Notes under the pieces: generated by a model
The model's database searches: none
What the model was told of the DNA's origin: nothing
Seen by the model: only the letters and a program-made list of their open reading frames with translations
In this document: positions 36,279-44,623 of the stretch, piece after piece
How the letters are laid out: every line of letters starts with the position of its first letter
Numbering within the stretch: the stretch's first letter is position 1
Translations under genes and position numbers: made by a program
From: Roseiarcus sp963749715
GTDB lineage: Bacteria > Pseudomonadota > Alphaproteobacteria > Rhizobiales > Beijerinckiaceae
Direction of reading: 5' to 3'
DNA: 64,000 nucleotides
Assembly (NCBI GenBank): GCA_963749715.1
Contig: CAVVNR010000001.1
Span: 310,001-374,000 of the forward strand

Positions 36279-36878
36279 ATGCCGTTGATCCGCGAAGCCA
36301 TCGTCATCACCGTCAATGCGCTCGGCGAGCCGCATCTCGCCCCGCTGGGGCTGATCGCCGAAGGCGAAGGATGGATTCTGGCGCCGTTTCATCCCTCGAC
36401 GACGCTCGAGAACCTGCGCCAGGCGCCTTTCGCCGTCGCGAACCTGACCGATGACGTGCGCGTCTTTGCCGGATGTCTCACCGGGCGTCGCGACTGGCCG
36501 TTAGTTCCTGCGACGGTCATCGCCGCGCCGCGCCTAGCGGCGACTTTGGCCCACCTCGAGCTCGTTGTCGTCGAAGTGCGCGAGAATGAACTCAGGCCTC
36601 GATTCGTATGCCGTGTCGCGCATAGCGCTTCCCATGCGCCGTTTCAGGGCTTCAATCGCGCGCAGTCGGCGGTGATCGAGGGAGCCGTGCTGGTGAGTTG
36701 CTTGCGCCTCTTGCCACGCGCCGAAGTCGAGGCCGAACTGGCTCGCCTTGAAATTGCCGTCGGCAAGACGGCTGGATCGGCGGAGGTCGAAGCTTGGGGC
36801 TGGCTCAAGGACAAGGCGGCGGAGGATTTCGCCCTCAACGCCCCGGAGGGCGGACTTGCGCATCATCCCGGTCATTGA
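36279..36878 (+). CDS. DUF447 domain-containing protein
   Basis: 199 residues of the DUF447 family, a flavin-binding split-barrel-like protein conserved in methanogens and in H4MPT-using bacteria. Visible are REAIVITVNALGEPHLAPLG at the start, FHPSTTLENLRQAPFAVANL near residue 37 and RAQSAVIEGAVLVSCLRLLP near 125. It starts four bases after the DHPS-like gene's stop and overlaps the next gene. A role in H4MPT or methanofuran synthesis is inferred from context; the reaction is unknown. Confidence 0.85.
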   Translation: MPLIREAIVITVNALGEPHLAPLGLIAEGEGWILAPFHPSTTLENLRQAPFAVANLTDDVRVFAGCLTGRRDWPLVPATVIAAPRLAATLAHLELVVVEVRENELRPRFVCRVAHSASHAPFQGFNRAQSAVIEGAVLVSCLRLLPRAEVEAELARLEIAVGKTAGSAEVEAWGWLKDKAAEDFALNAPEGGLAHHPGH

Positions 36879-37548
36879 CCTCATGGGCGGCGAGGTGGTC
36901 CGCGCGCTGATGGGTGATCGCGCGTCCTACCGGCCGCTCGAATCCCTGCTTTCGCCGACCAGCGATCCTGTCGACGTCGTACGCGGTCTTGTCGCGGTAT
37001 ATCCGTTTCCCACGCTTTATGCCGCCGATCTCGACGCGATTCAGGGGACCGGCGACAACTTCCGGTCGCTGCGCCGCATTCGCGCAGAGTTTCCAGAACT
37101 GCACATGTGGATCGATAACGGCGCGGCGGACGCGGCTGCGCTGGAAGCTCTCATTGGCGCAGATCTGGGCGCGGCCGTCATCGGCAGCGAATTGCAGCGC
37201 GGCGCCGCGCTGATCGCACGACATAGGGATTCGAGGCGGGTCGTGCTCTCGCTCGACTTTCGTGGCGATGCGTTTCAGGGTCCGGGCGAGATCCTGGCCG
37301 AACCAGGGCTTTGGCCGCGCCGAATCATTGTCATGACCCTCGCAAGCGTCGGCAGCCGAGGCGGCCCGGATCTCGCGCGGCTTATCGCGGTCCGATCGAT
37401 CGCGGGAGGACGCGAAATCTATGCCGCGGGCGGCGTGCGCGACGCGGCCGATCTCGCGGCGCTCAAAGCGGCGGGCGTCGTCGGCGCCCTGATCGCGACC
37501 GCGCTGCATGAAGGGCGAATCGTCCGGGCCAATCTGGAAGCAATCTGA
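36856..37548 (+). CDS. HisA/HisF-family TIM-barrel protein of the C1 cofactor cluster
   Basis: About 230 residues, related to HisA (COG1411 type) but distinct from the true hisA at 57465. It begins LRIIPVIDLMGGEVVRALMG and shows YAADLDAIQGTGDNF, MWIDNGAADAAALEAL and YAAGGVRDAADLAALKAAGV, the paired barrel halves of the family. I place the start at a TTG (36856) because GGAGGG lies six bases upstream and the conserved core begins at once; this overlaps the DUF447 gene by 23 bases. The frame opens upstream at 36748 without protein character. Such genes travel with methanofuran/H4MPT genes; reaction not established. Confidence 0.82.
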   Translation: MRIIPVIDLMGGEVVRALMGDRASYRPLESLLSPTSDPVDVVRGLVAVYPFPTLYAADLDAIQGTGDNFRSLRRIRAEFPELHMWIDNGAADAAALEALIGADLGAAVIGSELQRGAALIARHRDSRRVVLSLDFRGDAFQGPGEILAEPGLWPRRIIVMTLASVGSRGGPDLARLIAVRSIAGGREIYAAGGVRDAADLAALKAAGVVGALIATALHEGRIVRANLEAI

Positions 37549-37567
37549 AGGCGTTGCGCGGCCGGGA

Positions 37568-37957
37568 TCAGATCTTCTTGCCGTCGGGGCCGAACTGTTT
37601 GACGTAGGCGATGACGTTGGCGATGTCGTCGTCCGATTTCAGGCCGGGAAAAACCATCTTGGTCCCCGGAACCTTTGCTTTAGGGTCCCTCAGATATTCC
37701 TTGAGGGTCGCCTCGTCCCAAGTGATGCCTGAATTCTTGTTGGCGTCAGAGTAATGGTAACCGGCATATGTGCCCGCGGGCCGTCCGACCACGCCGTTGA
37801 GGACCGGGCCCACCAAGTTCTTCGCGTTCTCCCCGATCTGATGGCAGGCCTTGCATATGGTGAAGACCTTCTCGCCGGCCGCCGCGTCCTGCGCCGCAGC
37901 GGCGCTTATCGAAGCAACGAGCGCCGCTCCCGCAATCGAAAAACTCACTAACTTCAC
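37568..37957 (-). CDS. Periplasmic class I cytochrome c (cytochrome c2 type)
   Basis: 129 residues: signal peptide (SIAGAALVASISAAAAQ), one haem site CKACH near residue 35 (FTICKACHQIGENAKN), YHYSDANKNSGITWDEATL, and the axial Met in GTKMVFPGLKSDDDIANVIA. This is the cytochrome c550/c2 pattern, a soluble carrier to the terminal oxidase and a plausible acceptor from XoxG. The start is a GTG seven bases after a strong GGGAGGAG. It converges on the HisA-like gene, with 19 bases between the stops. Confidence 0.92.
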   Translation of the reverse strand: MKLVSFSIAGAALVASISAAAAQDAAAGEKVFTICKACHQIGENAKNLVGPVLNGVVGRPAGTYAGYHYSDANKNSGITWDEATLKEYLRDPKAKVPGTKMVFPGLKSDDDIANVIAYVKQFGPDGKKI

Positions 37958-38338
37958 ATTCTCCTCCCTGGTTTTCGGATCCCGCGACGGGGCTTGCCCG
38001 GCGAAGAAGCCTGTCGCGAAGTTGGTGACTTAGCAACAGGGACGACCCAGGGATAGATGCCCAAAACGCCCGTGTCGCGCGCCGGCGCTAAAGGCCGGAC
38101 CTCGGTATAGGGGCGTCCGCAATGGGGTGTGGTTTCGCACGCCGGCAAGGATTTCAAGGGCTTAACCGCCTGGTTTGCGTCGGTCGTTCCGCGAACGTGA
38201 TTCGACGGATCTGTCTGCGCGCGGTTGCGATTCGGCCGACGCTCCCAACCAGATGACGCCGCGTGCGAAGGGTGCTAGTTTACGCTTGCGCGGGATTTGA
38301 ATGGCCCCGCGAGGAGAGAAACTCAAGGAGTTCAACTC
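37958..38338. other. Intergenic region between cytochrome c and pqqA
   Basis: About 380 bases between the divergently read cytochrome gene and pqqA. It must hold both promoters. I see no protein-like frame and no promoter that I would assign with confidence. Confidence 0.5.
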
Positions 38339-38416
38339 ATGAGCTGGAATAGTCCTGTCGTCATCGAAGTTTGTGCAGGCATGGAAGTTACCGCTTACTT
38401 GTCGGCGCAGATGTGA
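38339..38416 (+). CDS. pqqA: PQQ precursor peptide PqqA (orphan)
   Basis: 25 codons. The peptide opens MSWNSPVVIEVC and continues AGMEVTAYLSAQM. Glu16 and Tyr20, spaced ExxxY, are the residues cross-linked by PqqE to form PQQ, and the surrounding GMEVTxYxSA matches methylotroph PqqA closely. AAGGAG lies eight bases before the ATG. No pqqB, C, D or E follows, so this copy depends on biosynthesis genes elsewhere. It stands at the head of the PQQ-associated cluster. Confidence 0.93.
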   Translation: MSWNSPVVIEVCAGMEVTAYLSAQM

Positions 38417-38901
38417 AAGCGCGTGGGTCTGTCCGCCCCTAACAGGGCGGATCAACGTGTTGGGAAGCCGACGAGCAAGCGGCAGAGGGTAGCTGCTTCT
38501 TTTGGGAGCGGAGAAACGCCAACGTCCGGACGGCTGCTTACGGCGGTTATCCGGACCTGATCTGACCAGCAGCAGGGCCGGACAATCTCCACGGTGTCGA
38601 GTCCAGCTATCCCCGGCGGTCCTCCCACCGGCGATGAACGCCTCGATAGACCCGCAACGAATGGTTTGATGGCCGCCGGGTGCGACGCGCGGAAGCATTC
38701 GTCCAAAGTCGGCGTCTTAAGATGAGACGGCCGAGTTCCCAATGAAGTTCGCGAAAGGACAAGTTGCGGGGCCGCGGGGCCTGTTGCGCGCGGGGCGGGC
38801 GCTTGCGCGCGGTGCGGCGTTGTCGCCCTCAAAGCGACGACATCGCGAGGGCATCGTCAGCGAGGTTTGTTGTCTGTGAGGGAGAAGGATTTGCCCGCGG
38901 C
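38417..38901. other. Unassigned stretch between pqqA and the binding-protein gene
   Basis: 485 bases with a hairpin at its start. The plus-strand frames are broken by stops; a 127-codon minus frame (38452-38832) has no ribosome-binding site or family resemblance. Possible non-coding RNA or decayed sequence; I cannot tell which. Confidence 0.4.
38432..38451 (+). terminator. Hairpin directly after pqqA
   Basis: A 7-base perfect stem (tccgccc/gggcgga) with the 6-base loop ctaaca begins 16 bases after the pqqA stop. There is no U-tract. It could stabilise the short pqqA message or attenuate read-through, as is commonly seen downstream of pqqA. Confidence 0.5.
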
Positions 38902-40103
38902 ATGTTCGCCTTTGTAGCAAAGCTTATGGCTCCGCCCGCAGCATTCGCTGTGCTCGCCGCGCTCGCCCTGCCTGCCAGGGCGGATCCGCTCGAGGTCAAA
39001 GTCGGCGTCATCCGCGAAGCTCACTCTCGCGAGACGATCTCCATCCTCGATATCCCGCCCGCGGACGACTTCGTCGCCGGCGCGCGAATGGCGATGGACG
39101 ACAACAACACGACCGGCCGCTTCCTCGATCAATCCTTTTCGGTCGTCGACGCCAAGCTCGCCCAAGGCGACGATCCGATTGCGCCGCTCAACCAATTGCT
39201 CGCCGACGGCGTGCGATTTTTCATCGTAGATCTTCCCGCCTCCGAGGTTCTCGCAGTCGCCGACGCGGCGCGCCCCTCGGGCGCTCTCGTGTTCAACGCG
39301 GGGCGCCCGACGATCGCCTGCGCGAGGAGGACTGCCGCGCCAATGTGATTCACGTCGCGCCGACCCGTTCGATGCTGGCTGACGGGCTCGCGCAATATCT
39401 CATTTGGAAACAATGGAGACGCTGGCTCCTGGTGGTCGGGTCGCATCCGGAAGACAAGCTGCTTGCGCAGGCCTACCGGCAATCGGCGAAGAAATTCGGC
39501 GCAAAGATCGTTGAGGAGCGCGTATATGAGGACACCGGCGGAGGCCGGCGCTCGGACTCTGGCAGCGTGCAAGTCCAGCGGCAGATTCCGGTCTTCACCC
39601 AAAGCGCGCCCGATTACGACGTGCTTGTCGCAGCCGACGAAAGCGAGGTTTTCGCGGGCTATTTGCCCTATCGCACCTGGGATCCGCGCCCGGTCGTCGG
39701 CTCCGCGGGTTTGCGGCCGGTGAGCTGGGACGCCTCACACGAACTTTGGGGCGGTGCGCAGTTGCAAAACCGCTTCGAGCGTCTCTTCAAGCGCGGCATG
39801 AATGCGCGCGACAACCAGGCCTGGGTCGCCATGCGCATGATTGGCGACGCCGTCGCGCATATCCGCTCGGCCGATCCTAAGACAATTCACGACGAACTCC
39901 TGTCGCCCGACTTCGAGGTCGCCGCATTCAAAGGACAGAAACTCACGTTGCGCGCTTGGAACCAGCAGCTGCGCCAGCCCATTCTGCTGACCGACGGCCG
40001 CGGCACGGTCTCGGTTTCGCCCCAGGAAGGGTTTCTGCATGAGACGTCCGAGCTCGACACGCTTGGCTTCGACAGGCCGGAGACCAAATGCAAACTTCAA
40101 TGA
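38902..40103 (+). pseudogene. PQQ-associated ABC substrate-binding protein (ped type), frameshifted
   Basis: Branched-chain-amino-acid-type periplasmic binding protein of the kind that travels with PQQ alcohol dehydrogenases. A signal peptide (APPAAFAVLAALALPARA) and ILDIPPADDFVAGARMAMDD open it. The frame runs to ALVFNAG, then ends at TGA 39348. The rest, from DDRLREEDCRANVIHVAP through RPVVGSAGLRPVSWDASHEL to the TGA at 40103, is in another frame. One missing base near 39300-39312 explains the break; restored length is 400 residues. The 3' end overlaps the propeller gene by ATGA. Confidence 0.87.
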
Positions 40104-41083
40104 AACCCGCAGGCCGCGCCGCCGGCGCTCTCGCCGTTATTGTCAGCCTTAGCGCCTCTTCGAGTCCCGCGTCGGCGGCGACCGCCTATATCACCAACGA
40201 GAAGGGCAATTCGATCTCGGTCATCGACCTCGACAAGCTTGAGGTCACGCGCACCGTCAAGACCGGCCAAAGGCCGCGCGGCATAGCGCTGAGCAAGGAT
40301 GATGCGCTCATGTTCGTTTGCCTGGGCGACGACGACACGATCGCCATTATCGACACCAAGACCTTGAAGGAGGTCGGCGAATTGCCGTCGGGCCCGGACC
40401 CCGAGCAATTGCGCGTGAGCAGGGATGGGAAGTTCGTTTTCATCGCCAACGAAAACGACGCGCTTTTGACCGCGATCGACCTCGCGACGCGCAAGGTGGT
40501 CAGCGAATTTCCGGTGGGCGTCGAACCCGAGGGGGTGGCCGTCAGTCCCGACGACTCGATCGTCGTCAATACTTCGGAAACGACCAGCATGGCGCATCTT
40601 ATCGACTGGCGAAACAAGAAGGTGGTGGCCAACATTCTCGTTCCCCCGCGCCCCCGTTACGCCGAGTACAACAAGGACGGCTCGGAACTGTGGGTGACGT
40701 CGGAGGTCGGCGGGACGGTCAGCGTCATCGACCCGGTCAAGCGCGTCGTCACACAGAAGATCACGTTCGACGTGCCGGGACTCGCAAAGGAGCTGATCCA
40801 GCCGGTCGGCATTCGCTTCAGCGCCGACGGCAAGCTGGCGTTCATAGCGATGGGTCCGGCCAATCGCGTCGCGGTCATCGACGCGGCGACCAAGCAGGTG
40901 CTCAAATATCTGCTGGTCGGCCAGCGCGTCTGGCAATTGGAGCTGACGCCTGACGGCAAGTATCTGCTGACGACCAACGGCGTTTCGAACGACGTATCGG
41001 TGATCGACGTGGCCGCGCTGAAGGTGATCAAATCAATTCCGGTCGGTTCGTTTCCCTGGGGCGTTGCGATTTCCAAACAATGA
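40100..41083 (+). CDS. PQQ-dependent catabolism-associated beta-propeller protein
   Basis: Periplasmic YVTN-type seven-bladed propeller, about 327 residues, conserved next to PQQ-linked ABC systems. After the signal peptide (GALAVIVSLSASSSPASAAT) come repeats such as AYITNEKGNSISVIDLDKLE, VFIANENDALLTAIDLATRK and LLTTNGVSNDVSVIDVAALK. ATG 40100 overlaps the binding-protein stop; ATG 40088 is an alternative. Its stop overlaps the ATPase start by four bases. The precise role is unknown. Confidence 0.9.
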   Translation: MKPAGRAAGALAVIVSLSASSSPASAATAYITNEKGNSISVIDLDKLEVTRTVKTGQRPRGIALSKDDALMFVCLGDDDTIAIIDTKTLKEVGELPSGPDPEQLRVSRDGKFVFIANENDALLTAIDLATRKVVSEFPVGVEPEGVAVSPDDSIVVNTSETTSMAHLIDWRNKKVVANILVPPRPRYAEYNKDGSELWVTSEVGGTVSVIDPVKRVVTQKITFDVPGLAKELIQPVGIRFSADGKLAFIAMGPANRVAVIDAATKQVLKYLLVGQRVWQLELTPDGKYLLTTNGVSNDVSVIDVAALKVIKSIPVGSFPWGVAISKQ

Positions 41084-41859
41084 CCGAGGTCGCCGCCGCG
41101 CCGCCGAAGACGACCGTCAGCGCCCTCTCGGTCGAAAACGTGTCGCACGCCTATGGGGCGCGGGTCGCGCTGGATGAGGTCAGCTTCGATGTCGCGCCGG
41201 CTAGTCTCACCGTGCTGCTGGGCTTGAACGGCGCGGGCAAGAGTACGCTGTTCTCGGTGATCACCCATCTTTATGTAAGTCGGTCGGGAGTGGTGCGAAT
41301 CTTTGGCCGCGACGTCGCGGGTGAGAGCGGGGCCGCGCTGTCGTTGCTCGGCGTCGTCTTCCAGCAGCGCACGCTCGATCCCGATCTCAGCGTTGCGCAG
41401 AACCTCGCCTATCACGGCGCCTTGCACGGAATAGGGCGGCGCGAAACGCGCGCGCGACAGGCAATCCAACTCGCGCGCGTCGGCCTCGCCGACCGGGCCG
41501 GCGATAAGGTGCGCTTCCTCTCCGGCGGCCAGATGCGGCGGGTCGAGATCGCCCGCGCGCTGCTGCACCGGCCGCGCATGCTGCTGCTCGACGAGCCGAC
41601 GGCAGGGCTCGACATCAAAGCGCGCGCAGGGATCCTGGAGGTAGTGCGCGGCCTCGTCGCGGATGAAGGAATTGGCGCCCTCTGGGCGACCCATCTGGTC
41701 GATGAGATTCGTGACGACGACCATGTGATCGTGCTGCACAAAGGGCGCGTGCTCGCTGACGGCGCCTGCCGTTCCATCGTCATGGCGGCGCGCGCGGGTT
41801 CGATCGGCGAGGCGTTCACTTCATTGACCGGCGGGGGCCGGGAGGGAGGCGAATGGTGA
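41080..41859 (+). CDS. ABC transporter ATP-binding protein, PQQ-associated (ped type)
   Basis: 259 residues of the ABC-2 exporter type. Walker A is GLNGAGKST near residue 49, signature LSGGQMRRVEIARALLHRPR, Walker B MLLLDEPTAGLDIKA, and the H-loop His in LWATHLVDEIRDDDHV. It pairs with the permease that overlaps it by seven bases. This ATPase/permease pair is typical of clusters around PQQ alcohol dehydrogenases; what it exports is not known. Confidence 0.92.
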   Translation: MTEVAAAPPKTTVSALSVENVSHAYGARVALDEVSFDVAPASLTVLLGLNGAGKSTLFSVITHLYVSRSGVVRIFGRDVAGESGAALSLLGVVFQQRTLDPDLSVAQNLAYHGALHGIGRRETRARQAIQLARVGLADRAGDKVRFLSGGQMRRVEIARALLHRPRMLLLDEPTAGLDIKARAGILEVVRGLVADEGIGALWATHLVDEIRDDDHVIVLHKGRVLADGACRSIVMAARAGSIGEAFTSLTGGGREGGEW

Positions 41860-42692
41860 GCGGGGCCGTCCTTGAGAGCGAGCGGCCGTTCGGCTGGACG
41901 CAGCGCCTGATCTGCCTTTACGGCATCGTGTGGCGCGAGAGTCTGCGCTTTCTTCATCAGCGCGAGCGCTTCATCTCCGCGCTGGTGCGCCCGATGGTCT
42001 GGCTGTTCATTTTCGCCGCCGGATTTCGGCAGACGCTTGGCGTGTCGATCATACCGCCCTACGACACCTATGTTCTGTACGAAGTCTACATCACGCCGGG
42101 GCTGGTGGCGATGATCCAGCTTTTCAACGGCATGCAATCGTCGCTCTCGATGGTCTACGACCGCGAAATGGGCAGCATGCGCATGCTGTTGGTAAGCCCC
42201 GCACCGCGTTGGTTTCTGCTGACGTCGAAACTGATCGCCGGCGTCGCCGTCTCCGTTCTGCAAGTCTATGCTTTTCTCGTCGTCGCTTATTTCTGGGAGA
42301 TTGAGCCGCCCACCTGGTGGGGCTATTTGACCGTTCTGCCGGCGCTCGCGCTGTCTGGTCTGATGCTCGGCGCGCTTGGCATGCTTTTGTCGTCTCTGAT
42401 AAAGCAACTCGAGAATTTCGCCGGGGTGATGAATTTCGTTATCTTCCCGATGTTTTTCGCGTCCTCCGCTCTCTATCCCCTGTGGCGCGTGCAGCAGGGA
42501 AGCCCCTGGCTTGCGACCGTGTGCCGCCTCAATCCTTTCACCCATGCGGTCGAACTGATCCGCTTCGCCTTCTACGAACAGGTCAATTGGCCGTCGCTCG
42601 GGGTCGTTGCGGGTTGCACGGCGGCGTTCCTCGGCGGGGCGGTGATCGCCTACGATCCGGCGCGTGGCATGCTGATGCGCCGGGGCGGCTGA
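41853..42692 (+). CDS. ABC-2 type transporter permease, PQQ-associated (ped type)
   Basis: 279 residues with six hydrophobic segments, in the ABC-2 permease family. Typical sequences are ERFISALVRPMVWLFIFAAG near residue 43, the helix around NGMQSSLSMVYDREMGSMRM and the late FVIFPMFFASSALYPLWRV. It follows its ATPase with a seven-base overlap and probably moves a small molecule or lipid out of the cytoplasm. Confidence 0.92.
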   Translation: MVSGAVLESERPFGWTQRLICLYGIVWRESLRFLHQRERFISALVRPMVWLFIFAAGFRQTLGVSIIPPYDTYVLYEVYITPGLVAMIQLFNGMQSSLSMVYDREMGSMRMLLVSPAPRWFLLTSKLIAGVAVSVLQVYAFLVVAYFWEIEPPTWWGYLTVLPALALSGLMLGALGMLLSSLIKQLENFAGVMNFVIFPMFFASSALYPLWRVQQGSPWLATVCRLNPFTHAVELIRFAFYEQVNWPSLGVVAGCTAAFLGGAVIAYDPARGMLMRRGG

Positions 42693-42805
42693 TGATTTGT
42701 AATAACTATACTGAGACGTGGATGCGTCACGGCCCCGCCTATGTGGGCGGCCTGGGGTGGGAGCGCGCGAGGCGGAACCGATTGGCGCTCCTCGTGCGAA
42801 GCCTA

Positions 42806-43879
42806 ATGCCCATCGCAGGCAGCGCGGAGCGCACGTTTTTCGACTTGCGTCTGGCGCAACCCCTCAGCCCGGTCCACCGTCGGAAGGGGGGCGGGAGAGC
42901 GATCGGACGCCCATTGATCGCCGCCCTCGCCTTCGCAGTGAGCGCCTGTTTCTCATGCGGCGCCGAAGCGGCCGACCGTTTACGCATCGCGATCCAGAAA
43001 ACAGGGACGGTGTCCTGGGAAATCGAGCTGATCAAAGCGCGCGGACTCGACAAGGCGGCCGATCTGGACGTCGAGACGATCGAACTTGCCTCCACTGAGG
43101 CGGGCAAGATCGCGCTCGAGGGCGGCGCCGCCGACATGATCGTCGGGGACTGGCTTTGGGTGGCGCGTGAACGAGCGCTCGGCGACAAGCTCCTGTTCAC
43201 GCCCTATTCGAGCGCGCTCGGCGCGGTGATGGCGCCAAAAGATTTGCCGATCCATACGCTCGCCGACCTCGCCGGCCGTTCCATCGGCGTCGCCGGCGGA
43301 CCGATCGACAAGAGCTGGCTCCTGCTGCGAGCGGCGGCGCTCCGCGCGGGGCTCGACCTCACGAGGCAAGCGCGCCCGTCCTATGCTGCGCCGCCGCTCA
43401 TCGCTGAGAAGCTTGTCCAGGGCGAGACCGAGACCGCTCTCGAATTCTGGAATTTCTCCGCTGACCTCGAGGCGCGCGGTTTCCGCCGCGCGATCGAGAT
43501 GGCCGATGTCGAGAAGGCGCTCGGCGCGAGCGGCGCGGCGGCGATGACCGGCTATGTGTTCAGCGAATCGTTTGCGGCCTCGCACAAGGACGCTCTCCGG
43601 CGCTTTTTCGCCGCCGCCGCTGACGCGCGCAGAATCCTGGCGCAAGATCCGACCGCCTGGGCGCCGATCAAGGCGCGCCTCCGCCTGAAAGACGACGCCG
43701 CGCTCGAAGTTTACCGCCAGCGCTATCTCGACGGCGTACCGAAACGGACGATAGCCCAGGAGACCGCCGACGCGCGCATCCTCTATCGCCGACTGGCGGA
43801 GATCGGCGGCCAAGAGCTCATCGGCGAGGCCAAGGAACTCGACGCCGGCCTTTTCTACGATCCCATGACCGGCGAATAA
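42806..43879 (+). CDS. NitT/TauT-type ABC transporter substrate-binding protein
   Basis: SsuA/TauA-like periplasmic binding protein. The mature part begins ADRLRIAIQKTGTVSWEIEL and shows GGAADMIVGDWLWVARERAL and AGRSIGVAGGPIDKSWLLLR. It stands with the permease and ATPase that follow, as a separate importer from the ped-type pair. The start is uncertain: the frame is open from ATG 42692, which overlaps the preceding stop (TGATG), but that puts the signal segment (LIAALAFAVSACFSCGAEA) about 75 residues in. ATG 42806 or a TTG at 42914 would give a more normal signal peptide. Ligand unknown. Confidence 0.85.
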   Translation: MPIAGSAERTFFDLRLAQPLSPVHRRKGGGRAIGRPLIAALAFAVSACFSCGAEAADRLRIAIQKTGTVSWEIELIKARGLDKAADLDVETIELASTEAGKIALEGGAADMIVGDWLWVARERALGDKLLFTPYSSALGAVMAPKDLPIHTLADLAGRSIGVAGGPIDKSWLLLRAAALRAGLDLTRQARPSYAAPPLIAEKLVQGETETALEFWNFSADLEARGFRRAIEMADVEKALGASGAAAMTGYVFSESFAASHKDALRRFFAAAADARRILAQDPTAWAPIKARLRLKDDAALEVYRQRYLDGVPKRTIAQETADARILYRRLAEIGGQELIGEAKELDAGLFYDPMTGE

Positions 43880-43882
43880 GGC

Positions 43883-44623
43883 GTGGCGACGCGGCTCATC
43901 TCGCTCATTGCGCTGCTTGGACTGTGGCAGTTCGCCGCGTATTTCGGCAATCCGCGATTGTTGCCGGGCCCGATGGCGGTATTCGCGACGATGGGTTCGG
44001 AGGCCGCCTCGGGGGCGCTGTTCGCGGCGCTCGGCATCACGCTTGCCCGCGTTGGGGCGGCGTTCCTTCTGGCGATGGCGGCCGGGTCGGCGATCGGCTA
44101 TGCGATGGGGCGCAATGCGCTCATCGACCGCGTCGCCGACCCATGGGTCATCGTGCTGTTGAATCTGCCCGCGCTGGTGATCGTCGTCCTCGCTTACATC
44201 TGGGTGGGCCTCAACGAAGCGGCGGCGATCGGCGCGGTGGCGCTCAATAAATTGCCGATCACGGTCGTCACGATACGCGAGGGCGTGCGCGCGCTCGACG
44301 CGCGTCTCGACGAAATGGCGCGCGTCTTCAGCTTCTCGCGGCTGAGGCGACTGACGCACGTTGTCGCACCGCAACTCGCGCCGTATTTCGCGACCGCGAC
44401 ACGGGCGGGCCTGTCGCTCGTCTGGAAGATCGTGCTGGTGGTCGAGTTGATGGGCCGGCCGAACGGCGTGGGGTTTGAAATCAATGTCGCGTTCCAGTTG
44501 TTCGACGTCCCGCTGCTGCTCGCCTATGCGCTGCCCTTCACTGCGATTATGCTGATCATCGAAACACTCTTGGTCCAGCCCTTTGAACGTCATGTCTCCC
44601 GTTGGCGACCGCGCGCGGCTTGA
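43883..44623 (+). CDS. NitT/TauT-type ABC transporter permease
   Basis: 246 residues, GTG start, with about six membrane segments. It is SsuC-like: LIALLGLWQFAAYFGNPRLL, AGSAIGYAMGRNALIDRVAD and NLPALVIVVLAYIWVGLNEA, then an EAA-like loop in LDARLDEMARVFSFSRLRRL. It starts three bases after the binding-protein stop and overlaps the ATPase by about 32 bases. Confidence 0.9.
   Translation: MATRLISLIALLGLWQFAAYFGNPRLLPGPMAVFATMGSEAASGALFAALGITLARVGAAFLLAMAAGSAIGYAMGRNALIDRVADPWVIVLLNLPALVIVVLAYIWVGLNEAAAIGAVALNKLPITVVTIREGVRALDARLDEMARVFSFSRLRRLTHVVAPQLAPYFATATRAGLSLVWKIVLVVELMGRPNGVGFEINVAFQLFDVPLLLAYALPFTAIMLIIETLLVQPFERHVSRWRPRAA

Noticed and set aside
38452..38832. 127-codon minus-strand frame after pqqA
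   Set aside because: No ribosome-binding site, no recognisable family, and composition is like non-coding high-GC sequence.
42692..42760. Short peptide MICNNYTETWMRHG as a possible peptide-cofactor precursor
   Set aside because: It lacks the ExxxY core of PqqA and any known precursor pattern, and the frame runs on into the binding protein.
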